Source of the DNA: Mesorhizobium sp. CAU 1732
GTDB lineage: Bacteria > Pseudomonadota > Alphaproteobacteria > Rhizobiales > Rhizobiaceae
Direction: 5' to 3'
NCBI RefSeq assembly: GCF_039888675.1
Contig: NZ_JBDQQR010000005.1
Location: forward strand, 62,001 to 126,000
Length of the DNA stretch: 64,000 nucleotides
A program made the translations under genes and the position numbers. Positions within the stretch are counted from its first letter, which is position 1. Every line of letters begins with the position of its first letter. Of the stretch, positions 27,809 to 36,900 are shown in pieces. A model generated the notes under the pieces. The model was given only the letters and a program-made list of their open reading frames with translations, was not told the origin of the DNA and searched no databases.

Positions 27809-27985
27809 CCGATCGCGGCCGTCACGAAAGCTGGTCCTGCTCCGGTCCTCGTCCCGCGAAACGGCTGCGCCGTCCTTCACTGGCGTTGCGGCCCGCAGGC
27901 GACATCTCCCTTCCTTCCGATTGCTCATCGCGGGTTCGCGGACCTGCGGTCCTGCGCGGTCGGACCTCGTGACGGCCGCGATCGG
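27809..27985 (+). repeat. 19-bp perfect inverted repeat in ardC leader
   Basis: 27809-27827 is the exact reverse complement of 27967-27985. The arms enclose 139 nt, almost the same loop size as the 15028-15209 element, and end 27 nt before the ardC start codon. Confidence 0.8.
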
Positions 27986-28012
27986 CGCGGCCCCGAACTG
28001 GAGGTCCGGTAA

Positions 28013-28939
28013 ATGGACAGGAAGAGCAATAAACCCCGCGTCGACATCTATGCGAAGATCACCGACCGGATCGTCGCGGATCTGGAGAAGGGCACGCGCC
28101 CCTGGGTGAAGCCATGGAGCGCGGCCAATACCGCCGAACGGATCACCCGCCCGCTTCGGCACAACGGATTGCCGTATCAGGGGATCAATACCCTGCTTTT
28201 GTGGTCGGAGACGGTCGCGCGGGGCTTCGTCTCGCCAACCTGGATGACCTACAAGCAAAGCGCCGAACTGGGCGGTCAGGTCCGCAAGGGCGAGACCGGC
28301 TCGATGGTCGTCTATGCCAGCCGATTCACGCGTACCGAAACCGATGCGCGGGGCGAAGAGGTCGAGCGCGGAATTCCGTTCCTCAAGGCATACACCGTCT
28401 TCTGCGCCGATCAGATCGATGATCTGCCGGCGCAGTATTACGGCAATCCTGCGCCGGTGGCCGATGCTGTCGAACGTATCGCGCATGCCGATGCGTTCTT
28501 TGCCAATACCGGCGCGATCATCCGCCACGGTGGTAACCAGGCCTTCTTCAATCCGCTGCTCGACATCGTCCAGATGCCGCCCTTCGAGTGCTTCCGCGAT
28601 GCTGCCGGATATTATGCGACCCTCGGTCACGAGATGACCCATTGGGCTGGGTCGGACAAGCGGCTCGATCGCAATCTCTCGCGCTATAGCAAGGATCGGT
28701 CGTTCCGTGCCCACGAAGAACTCGTGGCAGATCTTGGCGGTTGTTTCCTCGCCGCCGATCTCGGAATAGTGCCCGAGCTCGAACCACGCCCCGATCACGC
28801 CAGTTACCTCGCCAGTTGGCTGACGATACTCAAGAACGACAAGCGGTACATCTTCGCAGCCGCCGCCCATGCCCAGCGTGCCATCACCTATCTGCACGGA
28901 CTTCAGCCGGACGCCGAGCAAATCGCGGAGGCGGCGTGA
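28013..28939 (+). CDS. ardC: ArdC-family antirestriction protein
   Basis: The protein has 308 residues; ATG 28013 follows GGAGGTCCGGTAA. The N-terminal ArdC single-strand-DNA-binding part (DIYAKITDRIVADLEKGTRP, then YQGINTLLL) spans 11-130. The C-terminal zincin-like part has HEMTHW (H206, E207, H210) and the third-ligand segment EELVADLGG (about 235). ArdC proteins protect incoming single-stranded DNA during conjugation, so it should act in the recipient soon after entry. Its neighbours (DUF736, relaxase) fit this role. Confidence 0.92.
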   Translation: MDRKSNKPRVDIYAKITDRIVADLEKGTRPWVKPWSAANTAERITRPLRHNGLPYQGINTLLLWSETVARGFVSPTWMTYKQSAELGGQVRKGETGSMVVYASRFTRTETDARGEEVERGIPFLKAYTVFCADQIDDLPAQYYGNPAPVADAVERIAHADAFFANTGAIIRHGGNQAFFNPLLDIVQMPPFECFRDAAGYYATLGHEMTHWAGSDKRLDRNLSRYSKDRSFRAHEELVADLGGCFLAADLGIVPELEPRPDHASYLASWLTILKNDKRYIFAAAAHAQRAITYLHGLQPDAEQIAEAA

Positions 28940-29603
28940 TCTGGCAGGCCGAAGGCCCCGCCTCACGACGGAGTGCTGTCGCAGCGCTCATCCCGTGTGG
29001 CGGAACCGGATCAACAGGCTGTATTGACCGTCACCACAGATGGGGTGGGCCATTCGAATGGCGAAGGCGGATGTCTCCGGCTTGCGAGGGGAAGGCGTTA
29101 AACCTCATTGAGTTCTCCCGGCACGCCGGACGACATGCGACCGGCAGGCGGATGGTATCCCGGTCTGGTCGAGCGGGGGTCTCGCAGGCGCGCGTGGCAA
29201 GATGCCGGGAGGCCGGGCTGGAAAGCGTCTGCCTAAGCTGTGTCGAAATGAACGTCCCGACAGGGTGGCCAGTCGTCTCGCCAGTGGTTTCCTGGAGAGG
29301 GCGCAACCAACTGCGTCCTCGATGTGGCTGGTCTGACCGAAGGCCGTCTTCGCTGCGCTGTGTCTCGTTCTAAAGCCCGCAACATCCGTTCGGTACTTTC
29401 TTCCCCTGCCGAAACCACCCCACGCGACAGGTCGCGCGGGGACCCCGGTTTTGCCGTCATTCCCCGCGGAACAAGAAAGACCCGCCCTGGCTGCCCTCCT
29501 CTGCGTTCCGGCCCCTGCGGGGTGCGAGCCGATCGCCTCCGGTCTGTCGACCGCCATCGAGGTCGCGATGGTCGCGGCCCGAGAAAAACACGGAGACGAC
29601 ATC
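28940..29603 (+). promoter_or_regulatory. 660-nt non-coding leader of the DUF736 gene
   Basis: No credible gene occurs on either strand over 664 nt. Near the 3' end, CCCCGCGGAAC (29462-29472) pairs with GTTCCG (29505-29510) plus GCGGGG (29517-29522) around a 6-nt right bulge. An 11-position stem with one mismatch (CCCCACGCGAC/GTCGCGCGGGG) lies near 29418-29441. An 18-nt stretch at 28947-28964 is the exact reverse complement of 29938-29955, beyond the gene. Confidence 0.55.
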
Positions 29604-29912
29604 ATGGCTACCATCGGCACCTTCACCTCCACCGGCAACGGCTTCACCGGCGCCATCAAGACCCTCAACCTCAACGTCAAAGCCAAGCTGGTCCGCGTCG
29701 AGAACCCCTCAGACAAGGGACCGCATTTCCGCATCTTCTCAGGCTCGGTTGAGCTCGGTGCGGCCTGGCAGAAGGTCTCCAACGAGGGCCGCGACTACCT
29801 CTCGGTCAAGCTGGACGATCCGAGCTTCCCTGCTCCGATCTACGCCACCCTGATCGAGGTGGAGGGCGAGGAAGGCCTGCAGCTGATCTGGTCTCGCCCC
29901 AACCGGGACTGA
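29604..29912 (+). CDS. DUF736 family protein
   Basis: The protein has 102 residues from ATG 29604 ([20 protein letters not shown]), the classic DUF736 start. It continues with GPHFRIFSG and VELGAAWQK and ends LIWSRPNRD. The family is nearly always found on rhizobial plasmids and conjugative elements, and its function is not established. Longer open sequence upstream belongs to the leader. A hairpin terminator follows. Confidence 0.92.
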   Translation: MATIGTFTSTGNGFTGAIKTLNLNVKAKLVRVENPSDKGPHFRIFSGSVELGAAWQKVSNEGRDYLSVKLDDPSFPAPIYATLIEVEGEEGLQLIWSRPNRD

Positions 29913-29926
29913 TTGCCCCGAAAGAG

Positions 29927-29948
29927 GGCTCCGCCGCGAGGCGGGGCC
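29927..29948 (+). terminator. hairpin after the DUF736 gene
   Basis: GGCTCCGCC (29927-29935) pairs with GGCGGGGCC (29940-29948) around a GCGA loop, with one T-G wobble. It lies 15 nt after the stop. No long U run follows. Confidence 0.6.
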
Positions 29949-30053
29949 TTCGGCCGTTCGAGGCCCGGTGGTCGATGCGTATCTCGGACCGCGTACGGAT
30001 TGGCGGGTAATTCCCGCGCTCGATGCGGAGACACGTCAGCGTTTCCCGGCCGC

Positions 30054-30332
30054 TCAGCCGTTGAGAGCGTCCTTGATCGCCTTGGCCGGCGTGAAGATCA
30101 GCTTCTTAGCCGCGGCGATCTTGATCGTAGCGCCCGTCGAAGGATTGCGGCCCTCACGCTCCGGCGTTTCCTTCACCTTGAATTTGCCGAAAGCTGGGAT
30201 ACTGGTTTCTGCTCCGCTCTGAGCGGCATCCGCGATCTGCTTGAACACGCTCTCGACAACGGATTTGGCCTGAGCCTTGGTCAGACCCTGCTCGGCTGCG
30301 ATCTTGTCGGCGATTTCATTGGTTGTGGTCAT
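30054..30332 (-). CDS. HU-family DNA-binding protein
   Basis: The protein has 92 residues from ATG 30332 (MTTTNEIADKIAAEQGLTKA). The HU/IHF body is complete: SIPAFGKFKVKETPEREGRNP and TGATIKIAAAKKLIFTPAKA form the DNA-binding arms. It is likely a nucleoid-type protein encoded by the mobile element, which may help DNA bending at oriT or in recombination. An upstream in-frame ATG (30365) would add 11 residues and is less likely. Confidence 0.93.
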   Translation of the reverse strand: MTTTNEIADKIAAEQGLTKAQAKSVVESVFKQIADAAQSGAETSIPAFGKFKVKETPEREGRNPSTGATIKIAAAKKLIFTPAKAIKDALNG

Positions 30333-30477
30333 GTAAAGTGTGCCTCTGTCCTTAATAGCCCCCACAATCTATGCCGATGAAAGCAGGTTTGGGGAAGAGA
30401 TTGCGCGTTCCATGGCAGAGGCAGAAACGGCAAAGTCACAGGCAATAGCCGTACCATCGTCTTGGTTCTGTGCCAGT

Positions 30478-30720
30478 TTATTCCCTATAGCCGCGCCGCC
30501 GCTTTGATCGTTCCAGCTTCGACAGGGCGAGAACGGCGTCGTCCGCTTCGTCGAATGTCTCCATCAAGGATTGACCATTCGTCCCGATACGTCCCCAGTT
30601 GCGGATGACGGAAGCGCCACCGAACAGCGTTGGCTGAATGGCAAGCGAGTAGAACCGCTGCATGTTCTGCTGCGGATCAATACGGCGCATATGAACTGGG
30701 CGATCACCATCACTGGACAT
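30478..30720 (-). CDS. WGR-domain protein
   Basis: The protein has 80 residues. The body RFYSLAIQPTLFGGASVIRN followed by WGRIGTNGQ is a WGR domain, a nucleic-acid-associated module. ATG 30720 was preferred, with GAAGGAAG 11 nt upstream; TTG 30756 would add 12 residues and ATG 30690 would remove 10. It is a stand-alone WGR protein typical of rhizobial plasmids. Its role is unknown. Confidence 0.85.
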   Translation of the reverse strand: MSSDGDRPVHMRRIDPQQNMQRFYSLAIQPTLFGGASVIRNWGRIGTNGQSLMETFDEADDAVLALSKLERSKRRRGYRE

Positions 30721-30922
30721 ACCCGGAGTCTCGCTTCCTTCGGAAGCGGCGTCCAACGAGTTTCATGAATCGTACCGGCAGGTTCGATTCACGCCGTTGA
30801 TGGGTCTTTCTCCGCTCTCTTTCCGGAAGCTCCTCACGCCAGCGTACGAACTATGTCCGGCAATTTGGGATTCCATACTTGTCGATTTCGCATAGATTGG
30901 AACTCGTGCGAAAGGACTGATC

Positions 30923-31314
30923 ATGACAGAGCATGGTGATAACGACGCCGCTGCGACGGGTCCTCATGGGACACTGCGCGCCATGCCTTTGCTTAAGGTC
31001 TCCCGTTCAGCGCTCTGGAGGCAATCGGCCGCGCCGGTTTCTACGGCGCATGGCATCTTCTCTACTTCGCTGCATGTGCGTTTCGTGCCTTCACCGCCTT
31101 CATGGTTCTCGCCGCCATCGTCATGCTGCCAATGGCACTTTGCGTATTCGTCAATCCGAACGCCGCCCCCATGCCGTGGTGGACCTTCCTGATGATGTCG
31201 CTCGGCATGATCGCCTTCGCCATCTTCTATTGCAGGTTCCTCGACTGGTTCACGCCGCCCGGGGCGACGGACCCCTTTGGCCGATACCGGCCATCGGTCA
31301 GGCGGAAGTCTTGA
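30923..31314 (+). pseudogene. frameshifted small inner-membrane protein
   Basis: ATG 30923 has a good AGGA site and reads about 26 plausible residues (MTEHGDNDAAATGPHGTLRA...). The coding character then continues in another frame from about 31005 with EAIGRAGFYGAWHLLYFAAC and two hydrophobic spans (near 31070-31150 and 31165-31235) to the stop at 31314. The second frame has no start with a ribosome site. A one-base indel near 30990-31010 would join them. It converges on traG and overlaps its end by 17 nt. The family is not recognised. Confidence 0.45.
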
Positions 31315-33217
31315 CGAAGCGATTCGGACTGGCGGCCGCGTCCATGTCCTTTCTCCGGAAGTAGATCGCCCGTCCGCAGCGGATAGGATCGTGGCCCTGC
31401 ACGATGATGATCTGCTCATCCTTGCGCATCTGCTGGGTGATCTCATGCGGCATGATCAGCGGTCGGCGTTGCAGGTTGAGGCTTTCGGAGCGGCGCGAGC
31501 CGCTGTTCGAATTGCTCCAGCCGACATTGCGCGATTTGCCCTGCACCTCGACGGTCATCTCCCCACATTGCGCTGACACGTTGCGCGCCGTGTCGAGCGC
31601 CTTGATCGCGGCATAGGATGCAAAGGCGCATCCGTCGATCCAGGACGTCGCGCCGTCTTTCCCGAAATGCCGTTTGAGCTGCCCGACCGATTGATACATC
31701 AGCATCAGCGTGATGCCGTATTTGCGGCCGCGGTCTCGCGCCTCTTCGAGAACGCGCATATAGCCGAGCAGGTCGACCTCATCGAGCATGAACAGAGCGC
31801 GCCGCTCGAACGCGCCATCGGCCTGCGTCATCGCATTGATCAGCGATCCGATGATGACCCGGCCGATGCCGGGATAGGATCGCAGGATCGCGGCGGGGAT
31901 GTTGAGGAAAACATCCTTGCCGCCTGCGACGATGTCGGCCGAGCGGAAGGTGCGGCCGCAGACCAGTGCGGCATAGTTTTCCAGCGACAGCCATTGCGTA
32001 TCCTTCGATGCGGTCGAATAGACGCCGGAAAATGTCTGCTCGGTCATGTTGGTGAAGACGCCGAGCGTTTCGCGGATAAAGGCGGACTCCGACGTCTCCT
32101 GAATGTCGCGCAGCATGGCCAGAACCGAGGGCTCCGGCTCGGAGACGATCTGGCGGAGGCTGCGCAAGTTTCGCCGACCGGCATATTCGGGCGAGAGCAC
32201 GACATGGGCGAGCAGGCCGGTCAGGAGATTGTGCGCCTGGTTCTGGAAGTAGCTGCCGGTCGAGGATTCGAAGCGGGCGCTTTCCGACAAAAGTATATGG
32301 GCGACAGCAACGATATCCTCTTCCTTGTGCCGGGAGGTTTCGATCCAGTCGAGCACATTGAAGCCCGTCACCGGATTGGCCGGATCGAGCACCATGCAGT
32401 CACGGCCGAGTTTTACGCGGCGATGCTCGACGACCATCGGCGCAACCTCTGTCGATGGATCGAGGCAAATCAGTGGGCCGGTATAGCGCAGCGCGGTCGG
32501 CACAACATTGCTCGTGGTCTTGAAGCCGCCCGAGCCGGCAAAGAACAGCATGTGCGTGGAGTCGAAATCCTGCCGGTAGGTCAGAAGCGGGGCCGTGCCG
32601 CCGCTGCCCCATGTCTCCCGGTCGGCCGGATCGAAGGGAATGTCGCGGATGGTTTCCCGGTCGACGCGATAGCGCTCGCCAACGACGATCTCGCCATCGG
32701 GCGGAAACAGCTTTCCCGCCGCCGGCATGGTCAGCCAGTCCGCATCGCCGAAGGTCGCGCGGCGCGCGCGTTTGACGGAATCGGAAACGACGACAGAGAG
32801 GCGGGCCGCGATCGCCACGATGACGAAACCGACAGCGGCAGCAATGACGGCGAAGAAGTCGAGATAGGACAGCACTTCGTCCCATGTCACCGCGCCGCTT
32901 TCGACAGAGGGCGACAGCCGGGCATATTCGCGCAGGCCGTAAAAGCCGGCGACGCCGAGAAAGCAGAGCAGGCTCATCATCGCCACCGGCCGCCGGCGAT
33001 GCAGCGGCAGGGCGAGAACCGTGACCAGCCCCGCAATCGGGCCGAAAAGCAGATTGGGGATCGGCGCGGACCGCAGGAACCAATATGCGTTCGCCGGCGA
33101 AAACCCGCTCGCCATGATCTGCCAGCGGTATGATGTGATCGTCAGCGTGATCGCCGTGACGGCAATCGGCACGACAGCCCATATCACCGACCGGCTGACT
33201 TTGCTTCGCGACACCAT
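31298..33217 (-). CDS. traG: type IV coupling protein TraG (VirD4-like)
   Basis: The protein has 639 residues from ATG 33217. Up to four membrane segments lie in the first 145 residues. The FtsK/VirD4-like ATPase follows, with an unusual Walker A GSGGFKT (228-234), Walker B ALFMLDEVDLLG (about 488) and motifs such as GRKYGITLMLMYQS. It couples the relaxosome to the type IV secretion channel during conjugation. It is the last gene of the leftward traC-traD-traG operon, as in Ti plasmids. The mating-pair-formation genes themselves are not in the window. Confidence 0.95.
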   Translation of the reverse strand: MVSRSKVSRSVIWAVVPIAVTAITLTITSYRWQIMASGFSPANAYWFLRSAPIPNLLFGPIAGLVTVLALPLHRRRPVAMMSLLCFLGVAGFYGLREYARLSPSVESGAVTWDEVLSYLDFFAVIAAAVGFVIVAIAARLSVVVSDSVKRARRATFGDADWLTMPAAGKLFPPDGEIVVGERYRVDRETIRDIPFDPADRETWGSGGTAPLLTYRQDFDSTHMLFFAGSGGFKTTSNVVPTALRYTGPLICLDPSTEVAPMVVEHRRVKLGRDCMVLDPANPVTGFNVLDWIETSRHKEEDIVAVAHILLSESARFESSTGSYFQNQAHNLLTGLLAHVVLSPEYAGRRNLRSLRQIVSEPEPSVLAMLRDIQETSESAFIRETLGVFTNMTEQTFSGVYSTASKDTQWLSLENYAALVCGRTFRSADIVAGGKDVFLNIPAAILRSYPGIGRVIIGSLINAMTQADGAFERRALFMLDEVDLLGYMRVLEEARDRGRKYGITLMLMYQSVGQLKRHFGKDGATSWIDGCAFASYAAIKALDTARNVSAQCGEMTVEVQGKSRNVGWSNSNSGSRRSESLNLQRRPLIMPHEITQQMRKDEQIIIVQGHDPIRCGRAIYFRRKDMDAAASPNRFVKTSA

Positions 33218-33240
33218 ACCCGGTCTCCCCCTTCCGGCAC

Positions 33241-33504
33241 TCAGCCGTCTGCTATCTTTCCGGAAGCCGGCTCTGACGATGGTTGCTGATCCGGCGCTCC
33301 GGCTCTCGCTGCGCGGTCACTTCGAAATGCCATTGCACCCTTGGCTTTCAGCCTGTGGTGCTCATTCGAGTCCGTGCGGATTGATGCCGCCTCCAGAAGC
33401 ACGCCGAGCAGAAAAGCACGGTCTGCCTGTCGCAGACCGGCCTTCACCACCAGACCACCCAGGGTGATCTTTTCCCGTGCGTCCTTCTTCCGGTCATTGG
33501 TCAT
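33241..33504 (-). CDS. traD: conjugal transfer protein TraD
   Basis: The protein has 87 residues from ATG 33504. The sequence MTNDRKKDAREKITLGGLVV and KAGLRQADRAFLLGVLLE is the TraD signature of Ti-type systems. Family-like residues (LLRRVDQRILVLERRRRKD) continue upstream of this ATG in frame up to the traC stop, but no ATG, GTG or TTG exists there. The true start may therefore be a CTG near 33560, coupled to traC. It lies between traC and traG and is part of the relaxosome gene set; its biochemical role is not established. Confidence 0.8.
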   Translation of the reverse strand: MTNDRKKDAREKITLGGLVVKAGLRQADRAFLLGVLLEAASIRTDSNEHHRLKAKGAMAFRSDRAARAGAPDQQPSSEPASGKIADG

Positions 33505-33553
33505 GTCTTTGCGCCGCCTCCGCTCCAGAACGAGAATGCGCTGATCGACCCGC

Positions 33554-33778
33554 CTAAGCAGAAGCGCCTGACGGCTTCTTCGCTCCGATCCGAAATCGGC
33601 CGGCGATCTCCTCGAAAATGGCGTCGAGCTCATTGTCGGGAATATCGAGTTCGGCCAGCCCAGCCTTGGCGGCAGCACGCGCAAAGCGCTCATTGGCCTT
33701 TGCCAGAATAGAGCGGCGCTTTTCGCGCAGTTTCTCTATCTGGGCATCAATCTCTGAAATCGACGATTTCGCGCGCAT
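33554..33778 (-). CDS. traC: conjugal transfer protein TraC
   Basis: The protein has 74 residues from ATG 33778 (MRAKSSISEIDAQIEKLREK). Next comes RRSILAKANERFARAAAKAG and a C-terminal acidic domain (IPDNELDAIFEEIAGRFR), as in Ti-plasmid TraC. The longer frame to 33862 runs into the oriT region and is rejected. It is the first gene of the leftward tra operon, divergent from traA across oriT. TraC is an accessory relaxosome protein that helps TraA at oriT. Confidence 0.85.
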   Translation of the reverse strand: MRAKSSISEIDAQIEKLREKRRSILAKANERFARAAAKAGLAELDIPDNELDAIFEEIAGRFRIGAKKPSGASA

Positions 33779-33998
33779 ATGCTGTTTTCCTTCCGGTCGC
33801 AATGGCATCAATGCAGCGATTATACCGTGTAGAAACGCATAGTAAAAGATGCTAGTTTTCACCGAGCCGAATGGCTCGTTTCAGGTCTGCGCCCGTTCGG
33901 GCGCATCCCGAGAGACGGCATCGGCCCTTCGGTCCGATCTGTTCGAGGGCGCAATATACGTCGCTGAAGCGACATGCTTGGGAGGCTTAGGCGATCGC
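33779..33998. other. oriT: origin of transfer (oriT), MOBQ/Ti type
   Basis: The region lies between divergent traC and traA. At 33946-33959 the sequence AGGGCGCAATATAC reads on the bottom strand with TGCGCCCT, the RSF1010/Ti nic core. It is followed by the small inverted repeat GTCGCT-GA-AGCGAC (33960-33973). Upstream are three hairpins: CGAGCC/GGCTCG (33863-33878), GCGCCC/GGGCGC (33889-33904) and ATCGG/CCGAT (33920-33938). Both tra promoters must also be here. Nicking is expected on the bottom strand within TGCG/CCCT; this follows from the known sites. Confidence 0.85.
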
Positions 33999-36900
33999 AT
34001 GGCGATCATGTTCGTGCGGGCACAGGTGATCAGCCGGGGAGCGGGACGCAGCGTCGTCTCTGCCGCTGCCTATCGCCATCGCACAAGCATGGAGGAAGAG
34101 CTGACCGGCGAGAGCTTCCGCTACGAGGCGGGGAGGGCGGAGCTTGTTCATGAGGAGCTAGCTTTGCCCGATGACACGCCGGCCTGGTTACGCACCATGA
34201 TTGACGGCAGGACGGTCGCCGGCGCCAGCGAGGTGCTGTGGAATGCCGTCGACACGTTCGAGAGAAGGCTGGACGGTCAGCTTGCGCGCGAGATGATCTT
34301 CGCGCTGCCCGAGGAATTGTCGCGGGCGGAGAATATCGAGTTGGTTCGGGAGTTCGTGCGCGACAACCTCACCTCGAAAGGCATGGTCGCCGACTGCGTA
34401 TATCACGACAAGGACGGCAATCCGCATATCCACCTGATGACCACTTTGCGGCCTTTGACCGATGACGGGTTCGGCAAGAAAAAGGTGGCGGTGCTCGGCG
34501 CGGACGGAAAACCGCTGCGCGTCGTTACACCGGATCGCCCGAAGGGCAAGATCGTCTATCGGCTCTGGGCGGGCGACAAGGATACGATGAAGGCGTGGAA
34601 AATCGCCTGGGCCGAAACCGCCAACCGGCATCTCGCCCTTGCAGGTCACGATATTCGCCTCGATGGCCGCTCCTATGCCGAGCAGGGTCTCGACGGCATT
34701 GCGCAGAGTCATCTTGGACCCGCGCGGGCGGCTCTCGCCCGAAGAGGCCAGGAGCGGTATTTCGCGCCGGCCGCTTTGGCGAAACGCCAGGAAATGGCCG
34801 ACCGTCTCAGCGACGAACCTGGACTTCTGCTGAAGCAGCTTTCCGCCGAAAGATCGACTTTCGACGAGCGCGAGATCGCCAAGGCGCTGCATCGCTATGT
34901 CAACGATCCCACGATCTTCGGCAATATCCGCGCCCAGCTGATGGCGTCATCGGATCTGGTCGTGCTGAAGCCGCAGCAGATCGATCCGGAGACGGGCAAG
35001 GCGACCGATCCCGCCGTCTTCACCACGCGCGCCATGCTGCGCACCGAATATGACATGGCGCAGTCGGCGGCTGTTCTTGCCGGGCGGTCAGGCTTCAAAG
35101 TCGCAGCCGAGAAGGTCGATGCAGCCATCCACGAGGTCGGGCAGCGTGACCCCGAGAACCCGTTCCGGCTGGATGCCGAGCAGGTCGATGCCGTCATGCA
35201 TGTCACGGCTGACACGGGTATTGCCGCGGTCGTCGGTCTCGCCGGTGCGGGCAAATCCACCCTGCTCGATGCGGCGCGGATCGCATGGCAGGCGGATGGC
35301 CGGCGCGTCATCGGCGCCGCCCTTTCCGGCAAGGCGGCCGAGGGACTGGAAGAAAGCTCCGGCATATGGTCGCGCACCCTGGCCGCGTGGGAACTGGCCT
35401 GGGCCGACGGAAAGGATCAGCTTGCAAAAGGCGATGTTCTGGTTATCGACGAGGCTGGCATGGTGTCCTCGGAGCAGCTCGCCCGCATCCTGAAAATTGT
35501 CGAGGATGCCGGCGCAAAAGCCGTATTGGTCGGCGATCCGATGCAGCTTCAGCCGATCCAGGCGGGCGCGGCGTTCCGCGCGATTGTCGAGCGGATCGGC
35601 TTTGCCGAACTGACAGGCGTGCGCCGGCAGCGTCAGCAATGGGCGCGCGATGCCTCGCGGCTGTTTGCGCGCGGAAAGGTCGGTGAGGCGCTCGATGCTT
35701 ATGCTCAGCATGACTGCATTCTCCAGCTCGAAACCCGTAAGGCGGCGATCGAGAAGATCGTCTTCGACTGGGGACAGGCGAGGCAGCAATATCGGGCTGC
35801 GGCCGAAGCCGAAGATCGCTCTCTCGACGGTTCCGAGCTTCTGGTTCTGGCGCAGACCAATGATGACGTGCGCCAGCTCAACGAGGCGATCCGCACCATC
35901 ATGGCCGCACAGGGCGCGCTCGACTACAGCCGCGCCTTCCAGACCGAACGGGGCGAACGCGAGTTTGCCATTGGCGACCGTCTGATATTTCTTGAAAATG
36001 CCCGCTTCTTCGAACAGCGAGCCGAGCACCTTTCCGTCCAGCATGTGAAGAACGGCATGCTGGGAACCGTGATCGGCACCACGACCGAAAGCGGCGAGAC
36101 GCTTTTGACCGTCAGGCTCGATGCCGGCCGCGAGGTCGTATTCTCTCAGGACACCTGTCGCAATATCGATCACGGCTATGCGGCGACGGTGCATAAATCT
36201 CAAGGGTCGACGGTCGACCGGACTTTCGTTCTCGCCACCGGCATGATGGATCAGCATCTCGCCTATGTCGCCATGTCCCGGCATCGCGATCGTGCCGACC
36301 TCTATATGGCGACGGAGGATTTCGAGCAGCGTGGGCCTTGGGGCAGGGTCGCCCGGGTCGATCATGCCGCCGGCGTCACCGGCGAATTGGTCGAAACAGG
36401 CGAAGCCCACTATCGCGGTGACACCGATGCCAAGAAAACGCCCTATGCCGATATCCGCACCGATGACGGCGAGGTGCATCGTGTCTGGGGCGTCAGCCTG
36501 CCGAAGGCCATCGAGGCAGGCGGTGTTGCCGTTGGCGACACCCTTACCTTCCGCAAGGATGGTGTCGAACAGATCACCATCAAAGTTCCCGTCACCGATC
36601 CCGAAACCGGCAAGAAGACATTCGAGGAGCGCGAGGTCGACCGCAATGTCTGGACCGCCAAACAGGACGAGACGGCCGCAGCCCGTCAGGACCGCATCGT
36701 GCAGGAAAGCCATCGCCCGGCTTTGTTCAACCGGCTGGTCGAGAGATTGTCGCGTTCCGGCGCCAAGACCACGACACTCGATTACGAAAGCCAGGCGGGC
36801 TACCAGGCTCAGATTGTCGACTTCGCCCGCCGCCGCAACATGGATCACGCCGCCGAGATTGCGGCCGGAATGGAAGAGGGGGTGGAGCGGCATCTGTCGT

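Noticed and set aside
31667..33133. Plus-strand frame of 488 codons opposite traG
   Set aside because: Antisense shadow with Arg/Gly/Glu-biased composition and no motif.
33849..33998. N-terminal extension of TraA
   Set aside because: It would translate through the oriT hairpins and nic region; relaxases of this type start at MAIMFVRAQ.
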